Assembly (NCBI GenBank): GCA_031292145.1
Contig: JARLHR010000216.1
Location: forward strand, 62,001 to 126,000
Origin: Clostridium sp.
Lineage (GTDB): Bacteria > Bacillota > Clostridia > Clostridiales > Clostridiaceae
Reading direction: 5' to 3'
Length of the DNA: 64,000 bases
Shown: positions 1-10,955 of the stretch, in pieces
How positions within the stretch are numbered: position 1 is the stretch's first letter
How the letters are laid out: every line of letters begins with the position of its first letter
Program-made: the position numbers and the translations under genes
The notes under the pieces: model-generated
What the model was told of the DNA's origin: nothing
Database searches by the model: none
Seen by the model: the letters and a program-made list of their open reading frames with translations, nothing else

Positions 1-584
1 GATTCATTATGTTAGCGTAATACAAATCACTTTTCCCATTTGCTTTTTTTATTTTTATGTATAGGGTATGAGTTGCAGTTGAAAATGCCACATCATCAAT
101 CTTCTCATTTTTATTTGTTATATTTATTTTTAGTTCATTTAAATTAAAATCTGCAAGCTGCCTCGTTTCACCTTTTTTTGCATTAAAGGATACTGGTTCA
201 AAATAAGATCCACTATCTGTTTGAACTTTTTGAACTACAATTATACTATTTTCATTTGTCAGCCATTTGTAAAATGCTACTTCTCCATTCTCTTCACTTT
301 GAAATTCTTTTTCGCTATTATCATTACTATCTAGAACTTTAAGTTTATTGTTTTCTAAATAAGCAACAAATCTTCCATCTGATGACACTGATATCTGATC
401 TATGCCCTCTTTTACAGTAATTTCATTTGGGTTATTTTGCTTTGGAGTTTCTTTTTCTTCAACCTTTTCAGCTTGTATTTTCACATCTGAAGATAAATAT
501 ATATTTTCTATATATAAAAATATACTCTGCTGAATTACTAAAGCTATTAGTGTCCATACTAATATTCTTATCAGATTTTTCATT
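1..584 (-). CDS. Partial membrane-anchored protein, possibly propeller-like (3' end outside window)
   Basis: The frame runs off the left edge, so about 194 N-terminal residues are visible. It starts at an ATG at 584 with AGGAGAGGGG just upstream. Residues about 5-22 form a hydrophobic anchor (LIRILVWTLIALVI), followed by a Lys/Glu-rich linker and an exported beta-rich part with the phrase VSSDGRFVAYLENNKLKVLD, typical of one blade of a TolB/WD40-like propeller. It lies 95 bp downstream of the NAGPA-domain gene on the same strand, so the two probably share a transcript and both act at the envelope. The function is unknown; the propeller reading is inference from one blade-like segment. Confidence 0.6.
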
Positions 585-679
585 ACTTTCCCCTCTCCTA
601 AGTACTTCTGAGTTATGCTTATATATCGAATTAATATAATTCTTAATTAGATTTCCATATACAAGTTTAAATATATACC

Positions 680-1723
680 TTACTCAACATAAAATGCTGT
701 AGCAACGGTTCTTTCACCATCCCAAGCATTTGGAGAATTTATTACATCCCCTTTATAATACATTGTAGATGAATATCCACCATCAAGAGCTCCTGCATTT
801 ATAGCTCCTCTTTCTAACATTATCTGCTGTACATCATATAAAGTTGCTCCAGGTGCTGTGATTTTTCTACCATCAATAACTAAAAAAATGACTGTTCCAT
901 CTTCCTTTTGACCAACAGCTGTTCTAGGATTTAATCCATCTGCCATCTTATCTTTAACTTGCGGTTCCCCATTAATAATAATATTAGGTCTTCTAAAGCA
1001 CATTGCTTCTTGTACATTTAATTTTTGTAATTCCTCAAGTGTATGATCTCCCACAATAAGCTGACCACCTTTTGTAAAGGCAATCACATTCTCAACATTA
1101 TTTTTCTTTACATTTGTTGTAGGATATATTACCTTTCCTCCTGAAATTACAAAACCACCTGGTTCTGCCCCAGTTCCCGCATAAAGAGTCCCATCCGAAG
1201 ATTTATCTACGAAAGATCCCCCATTGATAGCAGCAATTGCATTATGTTCTTCTGCCATCTCACTTGTCTTTTGTCCAATCTTGCCTAAATATTTTGTCAT
1301 TGCAACCCTAACACCTAAAGGATTCTTTATTTCTAATACATATCCATTATATCTATCAGTATGTATATCATATCTAGTTATTTCATTTCCACTTGTATAT
1401 TTAACTTTTATTTTATTTAAATCTGTAACGCTATTTTGGGGAGTTTCAGCCTTAGGCTCTTCATCATTCTTATTATTTACTCCCAGAATTTCATTTATCT
1501 TTTCTTGAGACATAAAATCAGTTATCAAATATGCATGTCTTGTAGCGAGTAAAGATGATACAAACACTTTCCTTGTATTTTCATATGGTCCAAACAATAA
1601 TACAAGTGGAGTTGTTATACCTAAAAAAACAACTATGTATAATATTCCCACAAAAATTACTAAAGGATTGAATTTTTTATTTTTTTTGACTTCCTTTGTT
1701 GACTGACTACCTTGGGTATCCAT
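680..1723 (-). CDS. Membrane-anchored phosphodiester glycosidase (NAGPA-domain) protein
   Basis: This is a 347-residue protein with a Lys-rich cytoplasmic N-terminus, one transmembrane segment at about residues 20-43 and an extracellular NAGPA-type domain from about 105 to the end. Family signatures are visible near the C-terminus: NPRTAVG at about 265 and LDGGYSSTMY at about 313. Family members are exported enzymes or exopolysaccharide-related proteins thought to cleave phosphodiester-linked sugars; the substrate here is unknown. TTTGGAGG precedes the ATG. It heads a likely two-gene unit with the partial gene that follows on the minus strand. Family assignment is good; biochemical role is inference. 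Confidence 0.85.
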   Translation of the reverse strand: MDTQGSQSTKEVKKNKKFNPLVIFVGILYIVVFLGITTPLVLLFGPYENTRKVFVSSLLATRHAYLITDFMSQEKINEILGVNNKNDEEPKAETPQNSVTDLNKIKVKYTSGNEITRYDIHTDRYNGYVLEIKNPLGVRVAMTKYLGKIGQKTSEMAEEHNAIAAINGGSFVDKSSDGTLYAGTGAEPGGFVISGGKVIYPTTNVKKNNVENVIAFTKGGQLIVGDHTLEELQKLNVQEAMCFRRPNIIINGEPQVKDKMADGLNPRTAVGQKEDGTVIFLVIDGRKITAPGATLYDVQQIMLERGAINAGALDGGYSSTMYYKGDVINSPNAWDGERTVATAFYVE

Positions 1724-2022
1724 TTATTACCTCCAAATTGTAAATTATATACTCGTTTCATGCACAGTAAACGCAACTATACCAGCATTAAATGCAAAAT
1801 TAATTATCTATCAATAATTATTATTCCAGACTTTATAATACATTACTCTGTAAAAATTCTATTCTTTTATAATATACATAATGCATATTCAAAAGAATAA
1901 ATTATTAATGAGTATAAATCAAATATATATTACTATATATACTATATATACTATATACTTACAACTATACTTATTAATATTCCACATTTTTATTAAATTT
2001 ATAGATATCCAACATGTATTCA

Positions 2023-2060
2023 AGGCCACTGAAAAAGTACCTGCATTTTTTCAGTGGCCT
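2023..2060. repeat. 14-bp perfect hairpin in an AT-rich spacer
   Basis: Arms AGGCCACTGAAAAA (2023-2036) and its complement (2047-2060) enclose a 10-base loop. No U-tract follows on either strand, so it is not a classic intrinsic terminator. The sequence resembles an IS terminal end folded back on itself, which is inference only. Confidence 0.5.
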
Positions 2061-2129
2061 CATTCTGAATTTTACTTATAACTAAAATTATTATAAAATT
2101 ATACTAAACTTAAGTATATATCTAAACTA

Positions 2130-2478
2130 GAAATCAAATACATTTGTGTGAAGCAGGCATTTGAAAATTTCGATGCTAAGGCACAATCAAAAAAATAACA
2201 AGTCCATCTGCCAAGCCTATTTCCCATTATGCTACATCAGCAGATTCCCCTAATAGGCCCGCTATAAGACCAATCTGCTTCTTTGCCTAATGAAAAATAA
2301 TCATGGCATTTTGGACTTGTTATTTTCTTTCATATGCCTAAAAGCACTTAGATGTAAGTTGTTCCAATTTTGCTTGTCCAACCGTATGGTTGGAGCAAGC
2401 TAAAGTGGGTGCAACCTGCCTCTTAGTGCTTTCAGCGAAATTTTCATAGTCCCGTGGAACACAAATATATTTGATTTC
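2130..2478. repeat. Palindromic repeat P1 (GAAAT...ATTTC family), interrupted by a MITE
   Basis: The 20-base arm at 2130-2149 begins GAAATCAAATACA and is nearly the exact reverse complement of 2459-2478. Inner segments containing TTTGAAAATTTC (left) and GCGAAATTTTCA (right) match the compact copy at 28094-28188. The left half is split from the right half by a complete GGCAC-type MITE at 2180-2338. It fills most of the 810-bp gap between the NAGPA gene and the activase; the rest of that gap is AT-rich with no recognisable gene. Confidence 0.75.
2180..2338. mobile_element. MITE copy M1 (GGCAC...TGCC family), 159 bp
   Basis: It starts GGCACAATCAAAAAAATAAC and ends with TTATTTTCTTTCATATGCC, imperfect inverted ends of about 26 bp. 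TAA flanks it on both sides (2177-2179 and 2339-2341), consistent with a 3-bp target duplication. It sits inside palindromic repeat P1, so it inserted after P1 arrived. It has no coding capacity. Confidence 0.75.
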
Positions 2479-2533
2479 AGTTAGTTATCTCATAAGTCTA
2501 AGTCCACAGTTTGGTATATACACCGCAAATTTA

Positions 2534-5500
2534 TTAAAGATTATCTTCTAGAGTTAAACTTAATTCACTCTGAAATACTTCTTCATATCTAGTTTCTTTT
2601 TGTACCTTATGATGATTAGCTCCATCTTCTAAATTCTTAAACGCTACTGACAACATAAGTTTAATTCTATTTAATTGATTTACATTTGAAGCACCTGGAT
2701 CATAGTCTATAGCTACTATATTAGATTTAGGATATCTTTCCTTTAATGCTTTAATCATACCTTTTCCAGTTACATGATTAGGTAAACATGCAAATGGTTG
2801 AAGACAAGCTATATTTGATGCTCCGTTTTCTATAAGTTCTATCATCTCAGCAGTTAAAAACCAGCCTTCACCAGTTTGGTTTCCAAGGGAAAGTACAGGT
2901 GAAGCCATCTCTGCTAATTCCTTTATATGCTTAGGCTTAGAAAACCTGTTACTATTTTCTAAACACTTCTTCATGGTGCTTCTATATGTTTCCATATACA
3001 TTATAGCAGAATTACATAATTTTTGTGATAATTTACTTCCTGCAAGATATTTAGCTTTAAAATCAGCATCAAAAGCTGAATAGAAAAAGAAGTCTAAAAG
3101 ATCTGGAACAACTGCTTCTGCTCCTTCATTTTCTAAGATTCCCACTATATCATTATTTGCTGTTGGATGGAATTTAACTAATATTTCTCCAACCACTCCA
3201 ACTCTAGGTTTTTTAATATTCAATAATGGTAAATTGTCAAAATCATTGATTATTTCTTTTATATTTCTATTAAATTCTCTCTTGATTCCACTTATCAAAT
3301 TAAATTTGGCTTTTTCCTTCCATTTCTTATGAAGCTCATCTGCAGATCCCTTAACTTTTTCATATGGTCTTGTTCTGTATAGAACACGCATAAACAAATC
3401 TCCATAAACTAATGCCATAATTGCTCTGTGAATTAGTTTTAATGTTATTTTAAATCCTGGCTGCTGTTCAAGCCCAACTGCATTTAATGATATAACTGGT
3501 ATTTGCTCAAAACCTGCATGCTTTAATCCCATCTTTAAAAATCCAATGTAGTTTGTAGCTCTACATCCACCACCTGTTTGAGATATTATAACTGAGGTAT
3601 TATTTAAATCATATTTTCCTGACTTAAGGGCTTCAATAATTTGTCCAATTACTATTATTGAAGGATAACAAGCATCATTATTAACATATTTTAATCCTTC
3701 ATCAACGGCCTTCATATCCATTGATGGCAAGACTTCTAAATTATATCCTGCTTCTCTTACAGCTGTTTCTATTAAATCAAAATGTATCGGAGACATTTGA
3801 GGACATAAAATTGTATGACTCTTCCTCATTTCAGGTGTAAATACCGGATTTTTATATACTATTTTTTCTTCAATAGGCTTATAGTTCTTTCTTTCTCTTT
3901 CATCCATAGCAGCTTTTAATGATCTTATTCTTATTTTAGCTGCCCCCAAATTATTTCCTTCATCTATTTTGAGTACTGTATATATCTTTCCTTTTGATGA
4001 TATAATTTCTGAAACTTGATCTGTTGTAACAGCATCTAATCCACATCCAAAGGAATTTAATTGAATCATATCAACGCAAGGCTCATTAGCGACAAAGGCT
4101 GCTGCTCTATATAATCTTGAATGATACATCCATTGGTCAACAACTCTTAACTTATCTTTTAATTCACCTAAATGAGACACACTATCTTCCGTCAATACTG
4201 CTATATCAAAAGAACTTATAATATCAGGAATACCATGATTTATTTCTGGATCTATATGATATGGCCTTCCACTCAGTACAATTCCCTTTTTATTATTCTT
4301 TCTTAAATAATTGATAACTTCTTCACCTTTATTTTGTATATCTTTCTTAAAAGCTTCCCTTTCCAAGCTTGCTGCTTCTACTGCTGCTTTTGCTTCTGCT
4401 AAAGTTACATTAAACATCTTAAACTCTTGTACTATTCTTTTAGCAAGCTCTTTTTCATTATCTAAAGATAAGAATGGCTCCATAAAGTTAATATCATTAA
4501 GTTTTAACTCATCCATATTATTTTTAATAGCTTCTGGATAAGAAGTTACCATAGGACAATTATAATGGTTTTGTGCATCATTAAATTCTTTTTTCTCATA
4601 AGATATACACGGATAAAATATATTCTTAATTTCCCTATTAATTAAGTTCATCACATGACCATGTGCGAGTTTAGCTGGATAACATGCTGATTCTGATGGA
4701 ATGGTCTCAATTCCAAGTTCATATATTTTTTTGCTAGAATGTGCTGATAGCTTAACACTAAAACCTAAATTAGTAAGCAAAGTAAACCAAAATGGATAAT
4801 TCTCATACATGTTAAGAACCCTTGGAATTCCAATTACCCCACGCTTTGCTTCTTCCTCTTTAAGAGGTTTATAATTAAATGTTCTCTTATATTTGTACTC
4901 ATACAAATTCGGTAATTTATTTTCTTTAGGCTTATCTATTCCGAGGCCCCTATCACATCTATTTCCAGAAATATATTCTTCATGGGTTGAAAACTTATTT
5001 ACAGTAAGTAAGCAATTATTTCCACACTTACCACATCTCCTGAAAGATGTTTCCATTTCAAATTCATCTATTCTATTTCTAGGTAATAAGCTTGACCTTT
5101 CTCCTTGTATATACCTTTCCTTTGAAATGAGTGCACATCCAAATGCCCCCATAAGACCTGATATATCTGGCCTTACAGCTTCTCTTCCAGAAATAAGTTC
5201 AAAGCTTCTAAGTACTGCTTCATTATAAAAAGTTCCACCCTGTACTATTACTTTTTCACCTATATCTTTTTCATTTCTTAATTTTATTACTTTAAATAAA
5301 GCATTTTTTATAACTGAATATGAAAGTCCTGCTGAAATATCTGAAACTTCTGCACCTTCTTTTTGAGATTGCTTAACCCGAGAATTCATAAATACTGTAC
5401 ATCTAGAACCAAGATCTACAGGTGCCTTTGAAGCTAATGCTTCAATAGCAAAATCTGCGACCTTCATATCTAGGGATTTTGCAAAACTCTCAATAAAAGA

Positions 5501-6847
5501 TCCACATCCTGATGAACAAGCTTCGTTTAGTAATATACTATCTATAGCTCCATTTTTAATTTTTATACACTTCATATCTTGTCCACCAATGTCCAATATA
5601 AAATCTACTCCTGGTAAGAAATAATCTGCTGCTTTATAATGAGCAATTGTTTCAATTTCACCAATATCAATATGTAATGCAGCTTTTATTAATGCTTCCC
5701 CATAACCTGTAACAGTAGAATTTACTATTTCAACTGTTTCTGGAAGTTTCTCGTATAAATCTTTCATAATTTGTACGACTTTTGATAATGGATTTCCTTC
5801 ATTACTCCCATAATAAGAATATAAAATCTCAGAATCCTCACTAATAAGTGCAACTTTAGTTGTTGTTGATCCTGCATCTATTCCTAAAAATGCTTTTCCT
5901 TTATACTCTTTTAGCTCTGCTCTTTTTACTACACTTTTATCATGTCTATCTTTAAATTTTTTATATTCTTCTTCATTTTTAAATAATGGTTCAAGCCTTT
6001 GCTCAGTATCATCTTTTATATTAGAAATATCTGAAATCTTCCCTACTATTACCTTTAAAGATGTTGTTTTTTCTTTTTCAGCTAAAAGTGCAGCTCCCAT
6101 TGCAACGAAAAGTTGAGAATTTTCTGGAGCTATCACTTGGTCTTCTGTTAAATTTAAGGTTTCAACAAATCTGTTCCTTAATTCAGATAAAAAGAATAAT
6201 GGTCCCCCAAGAAAGGCCACATTACCTCTTATAGGCTTACCACAAGCAAGTCCACTAATGGTTTGATTTACCACAGCTTGAAATATTGATGCTGCTATAT
6301 CACTCTTTTTAGCCCCTTCATTTATTAGTGGTTGTACATCCGTTTTAGCAAAAACTCCACATCTTGAAGCTATTGGATATAACACTGTGTACTCCTTAGC
6401 ATATTCATTTAACCCCAATGCATCCGTATTTAATAATACTGCCATTTGATCAATGAAAGCCCCAGTCCCACCTGCACAGCTACCATTCATTCTTTGCTCT
6501 ATTCCACCCTTAAAGTATGTTATCTTAGCGTCTTCACCACCTAGTTCTATTACAACATCTGTTTGTGGAATCAATATCTCAACGGTTTTTGAACATGCAA
6601 TTACCTCTTGTACAAAACCGATATTTAGCCATTTAGATACAGATAATCCTCCTGAACCAGTAATATTAATTTTACAATTAATATCCCCTAATACATTAAA
6701 ACATTCTTTAATTAAATCAATAATAGTGCTTCTTATATCTGAAAAATGTCTTTTATATTTATTATATATTAAGTTATTCTCTTCATTAAGGACTACTAAT
6801 TTTACTGTTGTTGATCCTATATCTAAACCTATTTTATAATTTGTCAT
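2534..6847 (-). CDS. Fused 2-hydroxyacyl-CoA dehydratase activase / BadFG-type ATPase with DUF2229 and HgdB-like region
   Basis: This 1437-residue protein carries two ASKHA ATPase modules in tandem: [10 protein letters not shown] at residues 7-16 and [10 protein letters not shown] at about 320. Each has the Cys-containing loop used by the homodimeric activator HgdC to hold a [4Fe-4S] cluster ([10 protein letters not shown] near 122; ACSSGCGSF near 440). A Cys-rich linker (CGKCGNNC near 620), a DUF2229 region and a C-terminal region resembling the dehydratase component follow. Such fusions are common in clostridia; family members use ATP to drive electron transfer onto a CoA-dehydratase-like partner, but the physiological substrate of the long form is not known. 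Start supported by GAGTAGGTG upstream. It stands alone, with no dehydratase subunits adjacent. Confidence 0.85.
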   Translation of the reverse strand: MTNYKIGLDIGSTTVKLVVLNEENNLIYNKYKRHFSDIRSTIIDLIKECFNVLGDINCKINITGSGGLSVSKWLNIGFVQEVIACSKTVEILIPQTDVVIELGGEDAKITYFKGGIEQRMNGSCAGGTGAFIDQMAVLLNTDALGLNEYAKEYTVLYPIASRCGVFAKTDVQPLINEGAKKSDIAASIFQAVVNQTISGLACGKPIRGNVAFLGGPLFFLSELRNRFVETLNLTEDQVIAPENSQLFVAMGAALLAEKEKTTSLKVIVGKISDISNIKDDTEQRLEPLFKNEEEYKKFKDRHDKSVVKRAELKEYKGKAFLGIDAGSTTTKVALISEDSEILYSYYGSNEGNPLSKVVQIMKDLYEKLPETVEIVNSTVTGYGEALIKAALHIDIGEIETIAHYKAADYFLPGVDFILDIGGQDMKCIKIKNGAIDSILLNEACSSGCGSFIESFAKSLDMKVADFAIEALASKAPVDLGSRCTVFMNSRVKQSQKEGAEVSDISAGLSYSVIKNALFKVIKLRNEKDIGEKVIVQGGTFYNEAVLRSFELISGREAVRPDISGLMGAFGCALISKERYIQGERSSLLPRNRIDEFEMETSFRRCGKCGNNCLLTVNKFSTHEEYISGNRCDRGLGIDKPKENKLPNLYEYKYKRTFNYKPLKEEEAKRGVIGIPRVLNMYENYPFWFTLLTNLGFSVKLSAHSSKKIYELGIETIPSESACYPAKLAHGHVMNLINREIKNIFYPCISYEKKEFNDAQNHYNCPMVTSYPEAIKNNMDELKLNDINFMEPFLSLDNEKELAKRIVQEFKMFNVTLAEAKAAVEAASLEREAFKKDIQNKGEEVINYLRKNNKKGIVLSGRPYHIDPEINHGIPDIISSFDIAVLTEDSVSHLGELKDKLRVVDQWMYHSRLYRAAAFVANEPCVDMIQLNSFGCGLDAVTTDQVSEIISSKGKIYTVLKIDEGNNLGAAKIRIRSLKAAMDERERKNYKPIEEKIVYKNPVFTPEMRKSHTILCPQMSPIHFDLIETAVREAGYNLEVLPSMDMKAVDEGLKYVNNDACYPSIIVIGQIIEALKSGKYDLNNTSVIISQTGGGCRATNYIGFLKMGLKHAGFEQIPVISLNAVGLEQQPGFKITLKLIHRAIMALVYGDLFMRVLYRTRPYEKVKGSADELHKKWKEKAKFNLISGIKREFNRNIKEIINDFDNLPLLNIKKPRVGVVGEILVKFHPTANNDIVGILENEGAEAVVPDLLDFFFYSAFDADFKAKYLAGSKLSQKLCNSAIMYMETYRSTMKKCLENSNRFSKPKHIKELAEMASPVLSLGNQTGEGWFLTAEMIELIENGASNIACLQPFACLPNHVTGKGMIKALKERYPKSNIVAIDYDPGASNVNQLNRIKLMLSVAFKNLEDGANHHKVQKETRYEEVFQSELSLTLEDNL

Positions 6848-6956
6848 ATTCTTCTATTCACCTACTCTATTTTTTCAATGTATGTATTTATTCCAATTAA
6901 CAATGTACAGTTAACAATTTAAAAGTAATAAAAAAAATGCTTTCAAAATTCCTTTA

Positions 6957-7103
6957 GGTACATGAAAATAAATAACAAGTCCAAAGTTGCCATAAAATGT
7001 TCGTATATGCAGCATAGCTGCTCTTTTCTAAAAAGTTCGTATATGCAGCATAGCTGCTCTTTTCTAAAATGTTCGTATATGCAGCATAGCTGCTCTTTTC
7101 TAA
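6957..7103. mobile_element. MITE-derived sequence with left GGTAC end
   Basis: TTA at 6954-6956 is followed by GGTACATGAAAATAAATAAC and AAGTCC, matching the left end of the GGCAC MITE family with one change. The interior has been replaced or extended by the 36-bp tandem repeat. The right end is not recognisable (perhaps near 7157). The rest of the 372-bp gap to 7219 is AT-rich. Confidence 0.5.
6999..7103. repeat. Three tandem 36-bp repeats with a GCAGC-ATA-GCTGC palindrome
   Basis: Units begin GTTCGTATATGCAGCATAGC at 6999, 7035 and 7071, each 36 bp and almost identical, without spacers. Each contains the palindrome GCAGCATAGCTGC followed by TCTTTTCTAA. A single related unit occurs inside the MITE at 43793-44060 and degraded inverted ones inside 50201-50440, so the unit belongs to this MITE family. 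Confidence 0.85.
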
Positions 7104-7219
7104 GGTGTATATTTTTTAATTTTATTATCAATAAATAATTCCACATGTATAATTACCTAAGGTACTGTCAATAATTATAAGGTATTTAAGGTAATATTTG
7201 CATATTCAGGAGGTTATAA

Positions 7220-7579
7220 ATGAATTACTTTAATGAAGGAAATAAATTTTATAATATTAAGGATTACCAAAAAGCAATTGATTGTTACAAAAAATCTGCT
7301 TCTCAAAATTTAAACGAAGCATGTTCCTATTACAATTGTGGAGTTTGCTTTATAAAACTAAAAAATTTTGATGCTGCAATAACAATGCTAAACAAAGCAA
7401 TTTCCATTAAACATGAAAGCAAATATTTTTTCAATCTCGGATATTGCTATATCATGAAGGAATGCCTTGATACTGCATTACGCCTCTTTAATTTAGCTTG
7501 GTCAATAGATCCTAATGATAAAGATTGTGAAAAAGCTATTGATCTCATTATTTCAAAACTTCATAAAAAGGCGACTTAG
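7220..7579 (+). CDS. Small tetratricopeptide-repeat protein
   Basis: This 119-residue protein is almost entirely TPR. Three 34-residue helical hairpins can be read at about 2-35, 36-69 and 70-103 with the usual small/aromatic pattern (YQKAIDCYKKSA, FDAAITMLNKAI, LDTALRLFNLAW). No signal peptide or other domain is present, so it is probably a cytoplasmic protein-interaction module. TCAGGAGG lies 8 bases before the ATG. It ends 4 bp from the 3' end of the convergent transglutaminase gene. Partner unknown. Confidence 0.8.
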   Translation: MNYFNEGNKFYNIKDYQKAIDCYKKSASQNLNEACSYYNCGVCFIKLKNFDAAITMLNKAISIKHESKYFFNLGYCYIMKECLDTALRLFNLAWSIDPNDKDCEKAIDLIISKLHKKAT

Positions 7580-7583
7580 GCTT

Positions 7584-8309
7584 CTACCATTCACCAGCAA
7601 TTTCTTCTGCATTATGTTTATCAAATAAGCTGGAATCAAAGTAATCTCCGCCATCATAAAAAGTTGTATCTACATTTATCCACTTACCTTCATCTGCTAA
7701 ATAAACTTGATTCCATGCATGTCCTACATATTTTTCGCCATCATACGCCTGTCCACCTATTAATTTTACTTTAAGGTGTACTGCTCTACACATAGCGACA
7801 TAAAGACAAGCTTTATCAAAGCAAATACCGGTTCTCTTCTTAAAGGTTGTTATAGCGCCACTTTTAGGCATTTTATCCGGATCTGTGATTTCCAGTACTT
7901 CCTTTGCTTTTTCATCATCATACATTATATTACTTCCAACCCAAGTATATAAAATTTTAGCTTTTTCTCGATCACTTTTAGCATTTTTAGTCAATTCAAT
8001 TGCTTTTTTATCAATTTCTTTATTAGACTTTACACCCTCATCAACAGTAACTCCATTATATAAAACAATCGCCTTGGTATTCCCATTTTTACCTAATTGG
8101 TTACTCTTTAAAAAGGTACTTACTGCATTTTCTTTATGAACATTTGTAGTAGATATAATTTGTGGTTTAACCCAATTTTTCAAAAAAGAATTAATAGTTG
8201 CAGAATCGAATGCTACGCTTGGAATTACCAACATAGCAATAATGACACTTGCTTGAATACATCCTGAAATAATTCCAGTACTCACCAACAGAAATTTATT
8301 TTCCTTCAT
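7584..8309 (-). CDS. Transglutaminase-like (papain-fold) exported protein
   Basis: The open frame extends to 8351, but ATG at 8309 is chosen because GTGGAGGAATATA lies just ahead of it, while the longer start falls in a MITE-end relic (TTTTCTTTCATATGC at 8343-8357). The 241-residue product has an N-terminal hydrophobic segment (about 5-30) acting as signal or anchor, then a transglutaminase-like core with the Cys-His-Asp triad: C163 in RTGICFDKA, H197 in VGHAWNQV and D214 in WINVDTTF. Members act outside the membrane as proteases or peptide-processing enzymes; the substrate cannot be told. Confidence 0.8.
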   Translation of the reverse strand: MKENKFLLVSTGIISGCIQASVIIAMLVIPSVAFDSATINSFLKNWVKPQIISTTNVHKENAVSTFLKSNQLGKNGNTKAIVLYNGVTVDEGVKSNKEIDKKAIELTKNAKSDREKAKILYTWVGSNIMYDDEKAKEVLEITDPDKMPKSGAITTFKKRTGICFDKACLYVAMCRAVHLKVKLIGGQAYDGEKYVGHAWNQVYLADEGKWINVDTTFYDGGDYFDSSLFDKHNAEEIAGEW

Positions 8310-8452
8310 TATATTCCTCCACAATAACCCCTTCTTACTATTTTCTTTCATATGCTTAACTTAATTTATAATACCATTATACCAAAAATAAAAACATTAA
8401 TCACATAAAAATTCTTTACTAAAAATATAACATATTATGTTAATGCTACATT

Positions 8453-9088
8453 TTATAGTTCCTCCAATGACATGATTTCCTTCACAATATCACTAACAAT
8501 GCTCATTTCATATCCCTTAGAAATTAAATATCTGTATAATTTGCCTGAAATCTTATAATTATCATTTTCCTTCTTCCTTATCATTTCTAGCTTCTTCCTA
8601 GCTATATTCAAGGCAATATTTCTTTCATTTTCCTTATTTATATTAACTAATTCTTCTTCTATAATTTCTTTACATATTCCCTTTTGAATTAGATTAAATT
8701 TAATTTTTTGACTTCCCATTGAATTCAATTTATCCTTGATAAATACTTTTGCATAATGACTGTCATTAATAAAATTGTATTTTTCAAGAAATTCTATGCT
8801 ATAATCAATAGCATTTTCTTCATATCCCTTTTGTTTTAGTTTATCCCTTACTTCTTTTTCGGTTTTATAATTTTTCTCAATAGTCCTTAATGCAGCTTCT
8901 TTACACCTAGCAAAACTCTCCTTTTCAGCTAAATCTTTAAGTTTATTATAATCTATTTTATCATTTGCCTTTAGACGTTCCTTATATACTAATTCTGCCG
9001 AAATAGAAAATGCATATTCGCCATCTAAAAATAAATTAACTCTTTCTTTGTTTCTTTTCTGAACCTCAATTTTTGTTATTGTCGACAT
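8453..9088 (-). CDS. recX: Recombination regulator RecX
   Basis: The 211-residue product matches RecX in length and layout: a short N-terminal beta region followed by repeated three-helix modules, with the motif YKTEKEVRDKLKQKGYEE and the terminal KLYRYLISKGYE. RecX binds RecA filaments and modulates strand exchange. The start is placed at ATG 9088, preceded by GGAGGGAAAGAAG; the longer frame to 9130 adds 14 residues that run toward MITE sequence. recA is not in this window. Confidence 0.85.
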   Translation of the reverse strand: MSTITKIEVQKRNKERVNLFLDGEYAFSISAELVYKERLKANDKIDYNKLKDLAEKESFARCKEAALRTIEKNYKTEKEVRDKLKQKGYEENAIDYSIEFLEKYNFINDSHYAKVFIKDKLNSMGSQKIKFNLIQKGICKEIIEEELVNINKENERNIALNIARKKLEMIRKKENDNYKISGKLYRYLISKGYEMSIVSDIVKEIMSLEEL

Positions 9089-9139
9089 TATTTCTTCTTT
9101 CCCTCCAGGCATACTCAAAAAAATAATCAATCATCACAC

Positions 9140-9240
9140 TAGTATATTTCCCTAATAGGACCGCTATAAGGCAAATATATTTCCTTGTCTGACTGTAAAT
9201 ATACATCACATCATGGACTTATAATCTTCTTTCATATGCC
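9140..9240. mobile_element. Partial MITE (right end only)
   Basis: The segment carries the internal family phrase CCCTAATAGGACCGCTATAAGG and the right end CTTCTTTCATATGCC followed by TTA. A clear left end is lacking. It separates recX from the M16 peptidase. Confidence 0.5.
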
Positions 9241-9247
9241 TTACATA

Positions 9248-10489
9248 TCAATTAGATTTTAATATATGAATTGTTGGATTTTTTAGAACTACTTTACTTA
9301 CTTCATGAATTTTAACTGTGTCTAAATTGTTTAATCTATCCATATCCTTAACAAATTCAAATATATCCTCACCTTCTAGAGCTTGATGCAGCATATAATT
9401 ACATAATTCTGCTGAATCTTCTAAAGTTGATATTACTGCTGTTTTATGAACTTTCTTCATTATATTTAAATCTTTATCGCCAATTTTAATCTTCCCATCA
9501 ATTACATCATTTAGGGTTTTATCAATTGCTTCTTTCGTTTCATCAATATTTTCTTCACTTACTGCTGTATAAATATATAGGGTTTTGATATTCTTTGTAA
9601 TTTCTAAATGAGTATAAATATCATAAGCTAAACCTCTTTTTTCTCTTATCTCCCTAAAAAGCAACGAATTTGAACTTTCACCTAATCTGTGATTCAATAT
9701 TCTAAGAGGAAGCTCATCTCCCTTTCCAAGCTCATTAAATGTGTATAAATACACCATAGTACTTTGTTCAATATCTTTCTTATAACTTATTTTTATTATT
9801 TCTTTATTTTTTTCTTTAATTATATCTACTGGTTTTGGCTTTTCCCCCTTCCATCCTTTAAATTGTTCTTCTATTAATCTTATTGCCTCTTCATGGCTTA
9901 GGGAAGAGACCATAGTTATAACTGAATTTTGTGGGGTATAATACCTATTATAATATGACAATATTTCGTTTCGAGTAAATTTAGACACATTTTCTTCAAG
10001 TCCAATTACCTCATATTTAAGTGGGCTTTTAGTAAAAGCAATTCTATTTACATTCTTAAAGCTAAAATCCTCGATATCATCCTTGCTCGTTTTTATTTCT
10101 GATAGAATTACGCCTCTCTCTTTTTCTATCTCATCTGTATCAAACTTAGGATTCACAATCATATCACCTAAAAGTTCTATTGCATTTTTAAATTCTTCCA
10201 TTAAACAACTAATTGTATACACTGTTACATCATAATCTGTATACGCATTATATTCTCCACCTAATGTTTCTAATTCTTCATTAAGCTCCTCGTCACTTCT
10301 ACTAGTGGTTCCTTTGAATACAGTATGTTCAATAAAATGACTTATTCCCTTTTCTTCCATGTTTTCATATAATGCCCCAACCTTAACCCCTATATTTATA
10401 GCCGCAATTTGAGTATCTTTATTTATGGTGATTACTTCTAGACCATTATCCAAGACATGTCTTCTTACATCAAAATTTAATTTTATCAT
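9248..10489 (-). CDS. M16-family zinc metallopeptidase (insulinase/processing-peptidase type)
   Basis: A 413-residue single-copy M16 peptidase. The inverted zinc motif HFIEH sits at residues 51-55 and the downstream acidic ligand region (EIEKERGVILSEI) about 75 residues later, as expected for active M16B subunits. The C-terminal half has the usual non-catalytic repeat fold including RELREKRGLAYDIY-like text. Substrates are small unfolded peptides or presequence-like segments. The ATG lacks a good Shine-Dalgarno; a 55-bp MITE relic lies just upstream at 10519-10573, which may have altered the leader. Confidence 0.85.
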   Translation of the reverse strand: MIKLNFDVRRHVLDNGLEVITINKDTQIAAINIGVKVGALYENMEEKGISHFIEHTVFKGTTSRSDEELNEELETLGGEYNAYTDYDVTVYTISCLMEEFKNAIELLGDMIVNPKFDTDEIEKERGVILSEIKTSKDDIEDFSFKNVNRIAFTKSPLKYEVIGLEENVSKFTRNEILSYYNRYYTPQNSVITMVSSLSHEEAIRLIEEQFKGWKGEKPKPVDIIKEKNKEIIKISYKKDIEQSTMVYLYTFNELGKGDELPLRILNHRLGESSNSLLFREIREKRGLAYDIYTHLEITKNIKTLYIYTAVSEENIDETKEAIDKTLNDVIDGKIKIGDKDLNIMKKVHKTAVISTLEDSAELCNYMLHQALEGEDIFEFVKDMDRLNNLDTVKIHEVSKVVLKNPTIHILKSN

Positions 10490-10518
10490 TAATTATTTTG
10501 CTACACAAAATATTGTCA

Positions 10519-10573
10519 GGCATATGATACAAAATAAACTTGCATAACAACTTACTCTTTTCTTGAATATGCC
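10519..10573. mobile_element. Short degenerate MITE, 55 bp
   Basis: It starts GGCATATGATACAAAATAAAC and ends TTTTCTTGAATATGCC followed by TTA, matching both ends of the GGCAC family with the interior deleted. The rest of the 577-bp gap (10490-11066) is very AT-rich and carries no other recognisable feature except the promoter-like site at 10956-10978. Confidence 0.5.
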
Positions 10574-10955
10574 TTAACTCATTCATATTTTGACAGGTAG
10601 CTTCCCCCTTCATTAATTTACTACAATGTATAAACTACATTAAGCGTCTCTAAAACTTTATACTTTTAAAGTATAGATCCCTAATATAGCATATTAAAAT
10701 ATAATACACATTATCATAACATAAATTTAAAATATATTTCTATAATTTCTTAAAATCTTTAACACAATATAGTTGTATTAAACATTATTAAAAATAAAAA
10801 AATCGTATTTATATCTTTAATATTATATTATAATTTAATTAATATAAGTACAATATTGATTAAAACAACTTTATACTTTATATATTATCAAATATATTAT
10901 AAAAGCATAATAATAAATTTTATATTGCTCCATTATTTAAAAATGTTGTACAATA

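Noticed and set aside
1881-2081. 66-residue plus-strand frame in an AT-repeat spacer
   Set aside because: It is low-complexity TAT repeats reading through a hairpin, without a ribosome site.
6999-7103. Possible CRISPR array
   Set aside because: The 36-bp units are directly adjacent without spacers and no cas gene is present.
6943-7146. 67-residue frame with repeated KEQLCCIYE
   Set aside because: It is the translation of the 36-bp noncoding tandem repeat, with no ribosome site.
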